A DNA stretch of 64,000 bases from Macrocystis pyrifera (GCA_031763025.1 JASSKH010000028.1:7513324-7577323), one strand, 5' to 3'. Counted from the first letter of the stretch, positions 43,620-54,984 are shown. Translations and numbers: made by a program. The notes: a model not told the origin generated them from the letters alone.

Positions 43620-43770
43620 GCTGAGTAGAGGTGTACCCCGGCGAGAGTACCCGTCCCAAACGGGTACTCGGATAATTCTGGAAGTGAAACCCGAACCCGT
43701 CGCGGGTAACCCGGGTTTTCAGACGAAATCAAACGGGTTCAATGAGTACTCAGGTAAACTCGGGTACTCG
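43620..43770 (-). repeat. GGGTACCCG-type low-complexity repeat, inverted partner of 44757-44935
   Basis: Dense in AACCCG, GGGTACTCG and CGGGTAACCCGGG. The ends match the reverse complement of 44757-44935, including CCGGGGTACACCT. Confidence 0.5.
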
Positions 43771-43992
43771 GACAACCCGTTTTCGTTTACGGTCATCGAG
43801 GGGTATTACAAACGGACGACAGTGCGTGCTACCATTTGATGTCGGACAACCCGTTTTCGTTTACGGTCATCGAGGGGTATTACAAACGGACGACAGTGCG
43901 TGCTACCATTTGATGTCGGACAACCCGTTTTCGTTTACGGTCATCGAGGGGTATTACAAACGGGCGACAGTGCGTACCACGATTCGATGTCG
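43771..43992. repeat. Three tandem copies of a 74-bp unit
   Basis: GACAACCCGTTTTCGTTTAC starts at 43771, 43845 and 43919. Copies 1 and 2 are nearly identical; copy 3 has a few substitutions (GGGCGACAGTGCGTACCACG). Confidence 0.95.
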
Positions 43993-44566
43993 AAACCAAA
44001 ACTAAAACCATCAAACAACAGTAGAGTATATTCGAAAATAAAAATAAAACTACAGTAGAATTATATGCAATCGGTTTGCCTCATTCTTGGTGTTTGTGTT
44101 CATGTTGCATGCTGTGCATGCTATTGAATACCTGATGTATACGTACTCGTGTTTGGTACTTTTTTGCACAGCTGCGCAACATGATGAGTGTGTGTACCGA
44201 TGTAGAGAAAAATGCCGTACTATGCCAGTAGTGGCGTATGGCATATGTAAGGTTGCGCAGGAAGAAGCAGATACTCACACCTACCGTATGCATGCCCCTG
44301 AACTGAGCGCATTCAGGTAGCGCAAGACAGATTGACACCATCTGCGCCACAGCTGTTGATAGTAGGTGGCGTTCCCAGGTCTCCATGGCGGGCAGGCGTC
44401 ATGGCGTGATTAAAAACAAACGAGTGCCCACGAGTGTACATCGGTGGTAAACCCCCAGCATACCGAAGATGTTAGCATAACAGACACGCGTAAGAAATTT
44501 AATCAGTGGGAATCCACTGTGAAAACCGTACAGAAGGCATGGGTATTCAGCTCAGAAAAACGAATA

Positions 44567-44671
44567 TTACGGGGGACCATAGTAGATAGGACCTACGATC
44601 CACACAAAAACCTATATATTTACCTATTTTTACTAAGAATATGAAGTCCTATTTACTATGGTCCCCCGTAA
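44567..44671 (+). mobile_element. MITE, 105 bp, TA target-site duplication (copy 1)
   Basis: Terminal inverted repeats TTACGGGGGACCATAGTAGA / GTCCTATTTACTATGGTCCC with CCCCCGTAA at the right end, flanked by TA at 44565-44566 and 44672-44673. The interior is AT-rich (ACACAAAAACCTATATATTT) with no coding capacity. TA duplication points to mobilisation by a Tc1/mariner-type transposase. Confidence 0.9.
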
Positions 44672-44756
44672 TAGTACTCCTGTGGGGCCCTGGGCCCTGG
44701 GGATCTCGTTTTGTGCCGATTTGGAAAGTTTCTGAAGGTATACTGTGAGACATGCT

Positions 44757-44935
44757 AAACGGGGAACATGTCAAACGTACGGGTACCCGGGTACTCGAAC
44801 CCGCCAGGGTACCCGGGTTTTGGTCACCCCCAAAACCCGCGGGTTTCAAGTCAAACCCGAACCCGTCACGGATTTTGCCCGTCCGGCTCGAACCCGCCGA
44901 GTACCCGGGTTTCGATCATCCGGGGTGCACCTGTA
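44757..44935 (+). repeat. GGGTACCCG-type low-complexity repeat
   Basis: Contains GGGTACCCGGGTACTCGAAC, TCAAACCCGAACCCGTCAC and GAGTACCCGGGTTTCGATC. Related in inverse to 43620-43770; the first MITE copy lies between the two arms. Confidence 0.5.
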
Positions 44936-46245
44936 GTGCTGAGGCGTGTCTCGTTTTTGGGAAGTTCCTCTAATCTTAAATTGATAATCGAGTTTTGGAA
45001 CTGCACTCTACACAAATTCTGAAGCGCATCGTAAATCCCATCTATGGAATCCTCTTTCATGATCATGAGGAGAAAACATGACATCTGAACACAGAAAGAC
45101 GTTTCGTGTCGGCAGTTTCTGAATGGCCAATTTTTCGCTTGGAATTTTTTATTGGTGGAAAATCCTTGGTCGACATTTTGTCGTCATCTGGGATCGTGAC
45201 GTCACTTTTCGGAAAACACGAAGAAAAAAGGAAAATTGGCCGTGGGTAATAAAGTCAGCCTTGTTTTTTTTATATTGACCGGAAAGTTCCATGCGCAGCA
45301 TGTTTTACAGAATAATTTGCGATAAAAGAGCAAAAAGTAGAAGAATGTGTGAACAATCTGCTGGAGGTTGGCGGATGGTAGAAGGAAATATAGGTACACC
45401 GAGATGAGAGAATACTGACGTCATGATCCCGGTTGTTGACTCATGTCCACCAAGGATTTGCCACCGATAGAAATTCCGACCTAAACATTTGACCAATCAG
45501 AAGACTGCGGGTACGATATGCCTTTTTCAATCGTCATCTAGTTCCAATGAATCTTAGATCCTAATGGCGGGGGTGCAGGAAGTGTGTCCCCGGGTGTGAA
45601 TAAAGCCTCTGGACTGTACTCGTAGTAATATCCCCTCGCAATGCGAGTGCAGTTCTAAAGGGGTTCAGACACGGCTGTTCATTGGAAGAAACTACCTGTG
45701 GAGCTGTTGCAGTCACGTGACTCCACGGTCTAGTGGGTACTAACGAACAACGGGTGGGCACGCGTAAAATACCTTCCAGGCGCTTAAAAATCACGCCGTT
45801 ATATAGACCGTAACTCCGAAAATCGGGGGGGAGGGGGAATATGACACACTGTCTACAAGATAGTCATATATCATTTGAAGAATACTTGAAGTTAGTGTAG
45901 GATGTCCCTTGGGGCGTTCAAAAGGTTACAGGCATGCCTCAGGCACTGCTTGAGGGAACAGCCTTAAATAGATAGGCGCGTCTAAGCCACGTTTCTGCAG
46001 TTCAGGCAGTTGCCTATGTGCGTGCCTATCTCATTTGTTTCGCCTGCGGCGTGCCTATCTGCACGTGCTTGAAAGCGCCTGCGGCGAGCCTTGAACGCTA
46101 GGCCTTAGCCCCAGCTCACTATTTTAAGGCAGGGGGTGGAGGGAAACTCTCGTACGTTACATGAAGAGCAAGATTCCGGGATGACCCGGAATGCTTTGAC
46201 GACAGGTTTTCTTCTTAAGGAAACCCAAAACCACCTTATTTTATT
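44936..46245. other. No gene recognised
   Basis: AT-richer unique sequence; short frames only. Confidence 0.4.
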
Positions 46246-46249
46246 CCAT

Positions 46250-46700
46250 GATTTTTTTGTATGTACTGATTTTGCCCACCGACAATGAGTCGTACATGTT
46301 CCATTCCGACTTGAATCGAATACCCTTTACTGCAGTACCACTTGTCTACAGCAGAGTTATCATTCGGTTGGCGGTGAAATGCTGCGATGGCACACCTACG
46401 ATGATTCCCCAGAAATGCGCGCAGTGCACCATACGCCGGAGGCTACGTGTGGTTTTACTCACAGGCATCGGTTTTCGAGCTACGCACCTTTTGTCGCCAT
46501 AGACGAAAACAAAATATCTGGGAATTGTGAGTCCGCTTCGCGTAGGTAAAAACACTTTCGTGTTGTGTTTTCGCCGCAAGCGAAAACATTTGAGGTACCG
46601 CTTGCCATGCTGCTCGACACGTTCATGCCAAATTACTCTGTGGCGACAAAGAGCTTGTCGAAAAAAAATTGTGTGTTCTTTCGGTTCTATAGTTTTAGGG
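46250..46700 (+). repeat. Dispersed repeat family shared with 6.95-7.44 kb
   Basis: Second copy of the family described at 6950-7440, in opposite orientation. The longest frame (46248-46502) is not conserved in the other copy. Confidence 0.55.
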
Positions 46701-47159
46701 TTGTTCTCTGCCTGAGGACTGAGGACGACAAACAGGCTTCAGAAAAGCCCAAAAGGAAATAGGAGGAACGTATGGTTTAAGTGCTCGGTGCATCGTTGCA
46801 TGCATACCTGGTACCTAGTATATTTTATGATCGTAACATCGTGTTTGGTTGTTTATACGTAGCACGACATTGCACGCCAGCCCGACGCACGCCTACTATT
46901 AATATAGGGTGAAAATATCAGATATATAGGAGGTACATTCTTTTGAGTATTTAACGCATACCTGGCATATGTCAATTTTCTTGCCTGCGTCCCCCGCCGG
47001 CCCGCCAGGTGTCCAGTCCAACCAACTGCGTCTAGCTGAAGCATTTTCTAGCTTCGGGCGGCGTGGAGCACCAGGCGGAGTATTCTGTGAGGTCTTGGGA
47101 TGTTGCTGGAATAGCGGAAACTGGACGAAACTCATTTGTTCCTTCCTCTAAGCGCTAAT

Positions 47160-48806
47160 ATGCCCCAGAACGGCGACGGCCGCTTACCGCTCAGCGACCT
47201 CACAGCTAAGGAAAGTGCACAGGTGTTGACGATTATAATCGCAACCCGCAGGTCTGCAGGAGAGCGGGAAGAGCTGCTTGCCCGTGCTGTGGAGAGCGCG
47301 GTGTGTGTCGGGAACGTCAGCCTCCTGAAGAAGCTGCTGAAGCTTGGCGCATCCGCCAACACCCGATGTTCGGACGGGGATAGTCTGCTGCACATGGCTG
47401 CTGGCGCCGGCAACCAGCACGCCGTTCGAGCCCTTCTTGAACACGGGGCAAAGGTGCACGCGCGCGGTAGCGGTCAGGACAGCCGCACGGCTCTCCACCT
47501 AGCGGCCATGAACGAAAACCCCCGTACGGTCGCCGCCCTCCTGGAAGCGGGCGCGCAGATAAACTTTCGCCCCACCGAGGAGGACGTCACGGCTCTCGAT
47601 CTGGCCGCCGTCTCCGGGAACGTAGCAGTGATCGAGGTCTTCCGACAACACGGGGCAGATTTTCGTACTAGAAACTGGGACGGGTTTACCGCGCTGCACG
47701 CCGCAGCCTCGGAGGACCAGGTCGGCGCCATCGAGATTCTCATCCTCGGCGGGGCAGACCCCAACGCCCGGGACGGAGCGGGGTCGACGCCTCTGCACAT
47801 GGCCATGTCGAACAACAACCACGCGTCCGTAAGAGCCCTGTGTGCGCTGAGGGCCGACATGAACAGGCCCGACGCCACCGGCCGTACGCCGCTGCACTTC
47901 GGGATCGTGGCACCCGGCAGCCTCTACGCGGTTAACGAGCTCTTGGATGCTGGCGCGGATGCCAACCTCCGCCAATGCTGTAACCATGACGACTCGCCGT
48001 TGGACATGGCCGCCTGGCTCGGGAAGCTGGAAATTATGAGGGCGCTCCTCGAGCACGGAGCGGTCAGCACGGCCGTGGACTCATTCGGTCAATCGGCCCT
48101 TCACAAGGCCTCTTGCCGTAACGAGGCCGGCGCGATCGACGCCCTCATCGGAGCGGGGGCCAGCGTGAACGCCCAGGACGTCGACGAAAGAACGCCGCTT
48201 CACCTCGCTTCCTACGTCCTGGCGGCCGAAGCCGCGGAAGTGCTTCTGAATCACGGCGCTGATGTCGACGCAACCGACAAATGGGGGCAGACGCCGCTCC
48301 ACCTGGCAGCCAGCGTGTCCGAGGATGACAACTCCGCCCGGTTCGTCGCGTTGTTGCTGGAGCGGGACGCGGACGAGAAAGCCGTCGATGATGGCGGCCG
48401 CACCCCGGGGAAGATGCTAGAACGGTTTGAAGAGGGAGAAAATGGGGAACTAGTGGAAGACCCGCTCAACAACGCGTTGGTGCGAGATCAGCTGATCTGG
48501 ATGCCCAAGGAACGGGCATGGCGACGACGGGGCTTTTTTGTGATGTGCCGCGCTCGCCTGAGCAGAGGGCAGCCTATTCTCCCGGACCGAGACGCAGCGC
48601 CTCGCCGGGCGAAGGTGGCGAGGGTCGAGGGTAGGGTCGTCGAGGGAGGTGGTGACGCAGCCGGTTACGCCGGCGGCCAGGGAATCGCCCACCGGGGAGC
48701 CGCGGGCAGCGCGAGCGCGGTCGACAATGATGACGAGGGTGTGGTGGCAAAATGCGTGGGAGATGCGGACTGCGGCGTGTTCCGCAACGTAATGAAGTTT
48801 TTGTGA
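47160..48806 (+). CDS. Ankyrin-repeat protein (gene 2), intact
   Basis: Single open frame of 548 codons. Start taken at the first ATG, 47160 (MPQNGDGRLPLSDLTAKESA). A short helical leader is followed by ten to eleven ankyrin units from about residue 50 to 415, with cores LLHMAAG, TALHLAA, TALDLAA, TALHAAA, TPLHMAM, TPLHFGI, SPLDMAA, SALHKAS, TPLHLAS and TPLHLAA. A basic segment follows (RAWRRRG, VMCRARLSR), then an acidic/Gly linker and the terminus CGVFRNVMKFL. Ankyrin stacks bind other proteins; no catalytic domain accompanies them. It is the paralogue of the broken gene at 3713-5240, and the shared tail marks a subfamily. No internal intron. A donor-like GCGG|GTGAGA lies 5 nt after the stop. 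Confidence 0.92.
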   Translation: MPQNGDGRLPLSDLTAKESAQVLTIIIATRRSAGEREELLARAVESAVCVGNVSLLKKLLKLGASANTRCSDGDSLLHMAAGAGNQHAVRALLEHGAKVHARGSGQDSRTALHLAAMNENPRTVAALLEAGAQINFRPTEEDVTALDLAAVSGNVAVIEVFRQHGADFRTRNWDGFTALHAAASEDQVGAIEILILGGADPNARDGAGSTPLHMAMSNNNHASVRALCALRADMNRPDATGRTPLHFGIVAPGSLYAVNELLDAGADANLRQCCNHDDSPLDMAAWLGKLEIMRALLEHGAVSTAVDSFGQSALHKASCRNEAGAIDALIGAGASVNAQDVDERTPLHLASYVLAAEAAEVLLNHGADVDATDKWGQTPLHLAASVSEDDNSARFVALLLERDADEKAVDDGGRTPGKMLERFEEGENGELVEDPLNNALVRDQLIWMPKERAWRRRGFFVMCRARLSRGQPILPDRDAAPRRAKVARVEGRVVEGGGDAAGYAGGQGIAHRGAAGSASAVDNDDEGVVAKCVGDADCGVFRNVMKFL

Positions 48807-49600
48807 AGCGGGTGAGATTAACTTTCACCCTCCTCTAGCATGATATGGAGTATATTGGGTAGGAGTTTTGCGCATATGTACACAGTCGGGCTGGGCAGTT
48901 GGTGACATAACCCTTTGCCGGCACAGGATTTAGCAATGTTACTGACTGACGTTTTTTTTTCTTGAATGCGCCTTTATGAATATGGTGCCTAGGATTGGGA
49001 GAGATCGTATCACAGACCGCGAAACACCTCAGTCTCTCCTTATCCTAGGTATGATATAGGTGCATTCAGGGATAAACAGTTCGGCCAGTATCGTTAGCAA
49101 CACTTTTACTTGTACTGCAGTATGTAGCTGAAGTATCCGTAACATGAATCTGGTGTTTTCGTGTTGCTCTTCGGCCGCAGCTCTCGCGCGCTCCCCCCCG
49201 CTCTCCAACTCTCCTGCTGACTGCACCGCTTACTGGTGTAGAAAAGACGAGCAGCAGTGCCTCCAGCGTCAATTTTCTCCATCCTAACGTTGCGTGACTG
49301 AAATGCCGACAGCACCCCCACCCACCAAGTGACTTACCCACCCCACCCTCCTCGTGCCCCCTCCCTACAATACCCCCGCCCCCCACCGAACTCCCTACCC
49401 CACCCACCCACCTTCCCCACCCCACCCCGGCCGCGTAATGTCGTATATTTCTCGTTTCCACCTTGGAATTTCCTTTTCGTGGCGGTTGGTCATTGGCGGC
49501 AACGCATGATACACGCACGGTACACACGGAACACGCGCAGCAGTGGAGCTGAACGGGGTCTGGCCGCCGCTGCCGTCGCCATTGCCGCCTCCTCCACCGA
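48807..49600. other. No gene recognised
   Basis: Flank of ankyrin gene 2, then CCCCACC-rich low-complexity DNA at 49325-49430. A 3'UTR exon may be hidden here. Confidence 0.4.
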
Positions 49601-49631
49601 CTCTCAACGGCCACCATGGGGCTCGTGTGTC

Positions 49632-49850
49632 TGCCAAGAACCACCACCACCACCACCACCACCACCACTACCATCGGCAACACCATCACCACTATCGGCA
49701 CCACTATCTGCAACAACATCAGAAGCAGCAGCAGAAGCAAAAGCGGCGGAAGAAGAAGAAAGAGGAAAGGGGGGTCGGAGGGGGGGGGGGGGGGGAGGGG
49801 AGGAGGAGGAGGAGGAGGAGGAGGAGGAGGAGGAGGAACTGCTGTTCGAA
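49632..49850. repeat. (CAC)n, then G-run and (GGA)n microsatellites
   Basis: CACCACCAC at 49637-49675, a G-run of about 14 at 49781-49794, and GGAGGAGGA at 49800-49838. They give spurious poly-His, poly-Glu and poly-Arg frames. Confidence 0.9.
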
Positions 49851-49906
49851 TGGTCGAAGACGCCTCAAGGATGAAGGCTTTCGGGAAAGAGAGGAGGTGG
49901 CACGAG
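49840..49906 (+). pseudogene. PPR motif fragment with donor, copy B
   Basis: MKAFGKERRWHE followed by the donor GAG|GTGAGA. The KERRW block is the turn plus start of a PPR second helix. Confidence 0.4.
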
Positions 49907-50229
49907 GTGAGAGCTTTGTTTTATCTCTGGCTTCCTTCGTAGGAGGTGGACAGCCGAAGTTTTATTCTACTTATTTATATTATCAGAGTTTCGTTTTTTT
50001 TGTTGCGGTGACCCCGTGCGTGTTTCGGTGGTCGTCTGCGAGGTCGGAGATACTTTTGGGTGCTCACGCAAGTGGCGGCTGTGGTGGTGGTGGTGGCGGT
50101 GAATCGTTCCTGTTGCTTACAAGCGGCCTTCCTCTGAAGAGACCCCACGAATACGCGATATTGTTAGCAAACCTGAGACTATGCGAGCATACCAGGTACT
50201 TTTCTTTGAACTACGGTACTTATTTATAG

Positions 50230-51380
50230 CACACAGTTCGCACGGAAAAAAGGAGGGTAAATCAAGTCCACTCGAGGATACAAAGGAAGGTTAAGTTTAC
50301 GATATACTTCGTATATGATCATCAATAGTTTCTCTTACCAGTACGTACAACAGTGATTCCGACCGGAGTGGCTTTCGCGCACTGCATGTCGGTAGGCCCT
50401 GGACGTTGCGCAGGTTGGTGTTTTGCACTGGGCCCCGCAGTAGTTTGGTATCATACATTCCCTCGGGCAAGCATGTCAGCAAAAGGTGCCGTGAGGCGTC
50501 AAACAGCCAAAAGAAGGGTGCTGCAGGAACGGATCGACATCTTACCCTTCTCCACGCGCGGGATTTTGTCATAGGCTGTTGCTTGGCTTTTTGCTCTCTT
50601 GGATTTTTTGCTTGGCGTTTGACTTCACTTTAGCTTTTGGCCTTAGTTTTGGCTCCGGTTTTGGCTTTGGTTTTGGCTTTGCTTGCTTCTGTGATTGCCG
50701 TTCTGCTTGGCTTTGTTACTTGGCTTTTTTTTGTCCGCCAGTTTGCTTCTTGGCTGTGCTTTTTATTTTCTTGATTTTCTCCTTCGGTTTGCTTTGTATT
50801 GCTCTTCTTTGGTTTGCTTGAATTCGAGTGAACCCCCGCCCGGACCTCCGCGGACGGCGCGGTTCCCACCGCGAGAAGTTTCGCAGCCTCAAGTGATCGG
50901 AAGTACCGTCCTCGCGCCTACTCGCGCGGCGAATTACGGTTTTGATTTTGACATATGCAGGGCGCTTGGAATACACCGCAGCTGCCGTCACCACCCACCC
51001 CCCCGACAACTCGCGAAAATCCTCCTCGTATTTCCCCCCCCCCTTCCCCTTCATTTTTCATATTTGCGTCCCCATGTGCTCGTGTCTATGTGCGTCTGCC
51101 TGCCTGTCTGCGTGGTCCGTTTGTTTCAATCCCATCCCCGCCGCTCACTTACTCCCACCTCACCCCCCCACTTTCACCCCCCACTCTCACCCCCACCATC
51201 CACTCCCCCCCTACCAACCCCCCGTTCGACTTTCCCCCCCCAACACCCTGCAATCCCCCCCCCCCCACCCCCCAACCCCCACCTTCGCCCTTTCCCACCC
51301 CACCCACCCCACCCCACCTCACCCCACTCCCCGCTTCGCACCCCGCCCACTCCCCCGCCTCAACCAACACCTCCTACTCC
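50230..51380. other. Low-complexity spacer within PPR copy B
   Basis: 50580-50820 is GGCTTTGGTTTTGGCTT-rich; 51125-51365 is CCCCACC-rich. No gene. Confidence 0.5.
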
Positions 51381-51398
51381 AGATAACCTAAGGAGCGT

Positions 51399-51697
51399 CA
51401 TGTTGGCCAGATGCAGGAGCGGCAGTTGGCGCAAGCCCAGAGAGCCTTGAGACAAGATGCGCCTAGAGGGAGCGTCGCCCCTAACGCGGCCACCTACGTA
51501 CAACGCCGTCATCTCCGGGTGCAGCTCCCGGCGGTGGCGTGAGCGAGTGGCGACGGGTACTACAGGTGATGGAGAAGATGGAGGCGGAGACGCGGCAAGA
51601 GGCGAGGCGCGGGGTGCTGAGCTGAGCTACTCCCCGGTGATCGAAGTGTGTGGGAGGGACAGTCGTTGGGAGACGGTGTTGAACTTGCTGGTGGAAT
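51399..51697 (+). pseudogene. Two PPR motifs with frameshifts, copy B
   Basis: APRGSVAPNAATY leads, after an apparent 4-base GTAC duplication (ACCTACGTACAACGCC), into NAVISGCSSRRW, then in a third frame EWRRVLQVMEKMEAE. The next unit, SYSPVIEVCGRDSRWETVLN, ends LLVE and a stop. Confidence 0.6.
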
Positions 51698-51771
51698 GAC
51701 ACGTTGGTGTTAGGGCGGGGCGGGGTAGGTGAGAGTGTGGGGGTGGGGGGGGCAGGTTTGAGCGCGTCGAG

Positions 51772-52243
51772 CGGGGGGGGGGGGGGGGTGTACTCGATAG
51801 GAGAGATGTACTCGACCTCATGCATGGCCGTAGTCGTATGACCATAGACCCTCGCATCCCTACAATGCCGGGACGGAGCATGTCGGGTTTTCACCGACCA
51901 GGCAGACATTGCTTGCACCAAGCGCGAAGCGCCGTGAGGTGTCCGGCGAGTCGCATGGAGGGTGAGCTGCATCCTACTAAGAACCGCTTGTGAGGCGGAC
52001 TTGCATATGGATGACAGCTTTAGTGAGTTAGTTTAATTTCCGGTGTAGCCACTTCCAGAGACAGCAATGGGAGTACTATGCAACTGCCTCGTGGGTGCCT
52101 TACCTTGAACACTACGTGATACGATCAATTCCCTTGTGCAAAGTGTAGGTTCTTTACTTCGCACAAATGATCTAACTCGACGACCAGCTGTGGGCGACCG
52201 CCAAAAAATAAAATAAAAAATGGTACCCTCGATATCTAGCTCA
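51772..52243 (-). mobile_element. C-tailed retroposon, long copy 9
   Basis: About 470 bases, layout as 18573-19079, with the C tail as a G run at 51772-51788 on the plus strand. The tail-proximal 20 bases (GTACTCGA…) are duplicated. The 5' end is lost near CTAGCTCACG. Inserted in PPR copy B. Confidence 0.8.
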
Positions 52244-52249
52244 CGGGGG

Positions 52250-53100
52250 GGGGGTGGGCTTGGAGGCGGTTGATCTCTGTACGTTTTTTAAAGTGCGAGA
52301 AAGGACCGAAGTACGCGGGAGCGGGGTGTCGCAGGAATTAATGGGCGAGAGACAGGAGGGCGACGGGAAAAGGGAGTCGCCTGGTTTTGGCATAACAAAC
52401 GCGTTTCTAGTAGAATTTGTGCAAGGTGCTCGTTTCCCAGGAGAATCGCGATTTCTTCAGGGGGATGGGTGCCGAGGCGCGAAATTGTTCCGCGCTGTCA
52501 ACGAGAACAGGGGAGAGTTCCGTTATTTTTGTTTGAAAGCATGTTTTGTGCGTGCGGCGGTGCGTGTGGCTGCAGAGGAAGGTGCGGTGGAATATGTAAT
52601 CGAAACGCTCCCTCGACCCCTTCTGCCCGGCTGTGTGTTAACCCTTTGAAGACTGCAGTCCCATTTGGGGGACAAACCAGTTAAATTCCAAGTAGATTGT
52701 CCGCAAAACGGGACTGCAGTCGTAAAAGGGTTAAGGTTGTGCGTACGTTGTTGCGTCTTCGTTGGTGTCTCTCATGAACCCTGACCTCTACGCAGCACAG
52801 GACACCTTACACCATAATGTACCTGGTATGCACTGGAAAAACAAGCGTGTAAGAAAGCCAGGCGGAGACTTTTCGGGGAAAATGAGAGAATTTCGAGAGC
52901 CGTTATTCTGTAGTTACATACTTTTTGTACGAAGAACGCACCGTGTCTCATATACATGACACCCAGCCTGAGCCAGCACGCCTGTTTCTTATTGAATTTA
53001 CCTGAACTGTGTGCCTGGTATAACATTTCTGCCTCCCTCTCTCCCTCCCCCCCCCCCCCTCCATCTGCTACCCCTCCCTCCAGCCCCCCCTTCCGCCCCC
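52250..53100. other. No gene recognised
   Basis: The inverted blocks AACCCTTTGAAGACTGCAGT / ACTGCAGTCGTAAAAGGGTT at 52639-52732 form a long hairpin of about 95 bases. Otherwise unassigned. Confidence 0.45.
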
Positions 53101-53114
53101 TGGGAGAAGAACCT

Positions 53115-53320
53115 GCAACCGACGGTCAACAGCTTCCGGTACACCCTCTGGGCTTGAAGCTCTGCCAAGGGCAGCGACGACCTATATAGCCGGATCGTGG
53201 CTACTGGACACCATGGGCCGCCTCGGCATTGCTCCGGACAGGCTCTGCTACAGACACGCCGTCGATGCTGCGGCAAAAGGTCAGGAGGGGAGGTCGTTCC
53301 GGCAAAAGATAGGGCTGTGA
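53115..53320 (+). pseudogene. PPR motif remnants, copy B
   Basis: LQPTVNSFRYTLWA ends at a TGA, with SAKGS just after. In another frame LLDTMGRLGIAPDRLCYRHA continues into VDAAAKG. These are one second helix and the first helix of the next unit. Confidence 0.55.
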
Positions 53321-53519
53321 TTTTGGCTGACGATAAAGCCGCCGACTGAAATGTTAGTCCGGCAGGTATTTCAGGCTATTGCGTGTGGTGGTTTGCGGAG
53401 TTCAGCAAGCGTCATTGTATGTGGCTGGCGCGTTTGTGGCTCGGCGTGTGTTGTTTGTTTACATGAAACACCGCTACCTGGTAAAAGTCAGCTAGGTGGC
53501 TCAATTCCTGCCAGATGCC

Positions 53520-53850
53520 AGGAACGTAATTGAGGATCACTGAGGCCTCTGTGCTGCGATCAGCCGGAGACTCTCACCCAAGGTTACTGCTCCCGCGTTA
53601 TTTCCCCTGTAATCAAAGCGGCACCTCGTCGCGACATACACTGCAAAAGCTCATGTCGTTATCGGCGTGTCTAGCGCACATCGATGGACTGGCGGGATGG
53701 TATGTTTTGCCCCTGAACTCTTCCTACATTTTTCGTGATGTTCTACGGTTGCCGACGACGAGAGCGATTATCGTCTATCCTTCTATGTACAATCGATGAG
53801 GCTTTCCCAACCGTGGGGACGTCTCTCTTTCATCCCCGTATTTTGGTGCG
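53520..53850. repeat. Dispersed repeat family copy (partner of 9688-10150)
   Basis: GGATCACTGAGGCCTCTGTG, CAGCCGGAGACTCTCACCCA, AAGGTTACTGCTCCCGCG, CGGCACCTCGTCGC, then CATGTCGTT and GATGAGGCTTTCCC, in the same order as at 9.7-10.06 kb. Confidence 0.7.
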
Positions 53851-53888
53851 CAGATTACCAAGTCAGTTTATGCCACATAATTCGACGC

Positions 53889-54365
53889 TAAACTAATAGC
53901 TAGCCGTTCTCGCCAACCAACTGTCAACCAGCCGTCAAGTGCTCGCCACCCAACTAAAAATGTGTCGTCAAGTCCTCGCCACCCAACTACTAAGTAGCCG
54001 TCAAGTCCTCCCCACCTAACTATTAACTAGCCGTCAAGTCCTGGCCACCTATCTATCAACTAGCCGTCAAGTCCTGGCCATCCGCCTAACGACTAGCCGT
54101 CACGTCCTCGCTACCCAACTATCAACTAGCCTTCAAGTCGTCGTCACTCAACTAATGACTAATAACTAGCCGTCAAGTCCTCGCGTCACCCAACTAACAG
54201 CTGGCCTTCAAGTTCTCACCTCCCAACTAATATGCAGCCGTCAAGTCTTCGCCATCCTACTAATACCCAACAAGTATCCGTCAAGTCCTAGTACCCACCC
54301 AACTAACAAGTAGCCGTCATGTCCTTGACACCCAACTACTATCTAGCCGTCAAGTCCTCGCCACC
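53889..54365. repeat. Minisatellite, unit 32-36 bp, about 14 copies
   Basis: Units of AACTAGCCGTCAAGTCCTCG plus CCACCCAACTA(n), varying in length at the ACTA(A/C) junction. It stops just before a MITE at 54379. Confidence 0.9.
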
Positions 54366-54378
54366 CAAAAAATGACTA

Positions 54379-54481
54379 TTGCGGGGGACCATAGTAAATA
54401 GGACCAAATATTGTTAGTAAATATAGGTAAATACATAGGTTGTTATGTATACGGGGTCCCATTAACTATGAACCCCCGTAA
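54379..54481 (-). mobile_element. MITE, 103 bp, TA target-site duplication (copy 2)
   Basis: Ends TTGCGGGGGACCATAGTAAA and CCCCCGTAA, flanked by TA at 54377-54378 and 54482-54483. The interior is inverted relative to the other three copies (ATTGTTAGTAAATATAGGTA). Confidence 0.88.
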
Positions 54482-54984
54482 TACCCGCCAAGTCCAGCCA
54501 AGCCACAGCCCTATTAATAGTAAGTAACTACAATGGCAAAAACTCAATGCTATCAACCATGCCTCAAAAATGCCACTGCTGATGCCCAAGTTGTGATATT
54601 CCGCCCTACAAGAAAAGTGTAAGGACTGTTCAGGTGTTGATGTTAGTACCCAAACGGTTTCTACATTCCTGGAATGGTATGTATGTATCTCGCCTGAAAC
54701 TCGAAACCGAAGGCATTGATCGACCTCAGTATCACTAATGGTAAGCTCTTCCGTGCAAGAGGTATCCATTCGCCTGGGAGTTTGTAAGGTACGGAGGGGG
54801 GACGTATGATACTTCATGTGGACAGTGGTGTTTTTTGGTGCACTTTTGTTGACTTTTGTCTTATACCACTTTGAAACTTGAGAGAGGGGAAAAAAAAATG
54901 TCCAAAGCTGGTGACGATTTCCAGCATCGGCCACGCGAAAGCAAGAAGCCCGGGCTGACCTGGTGTAGGTGATGTATGTATATA

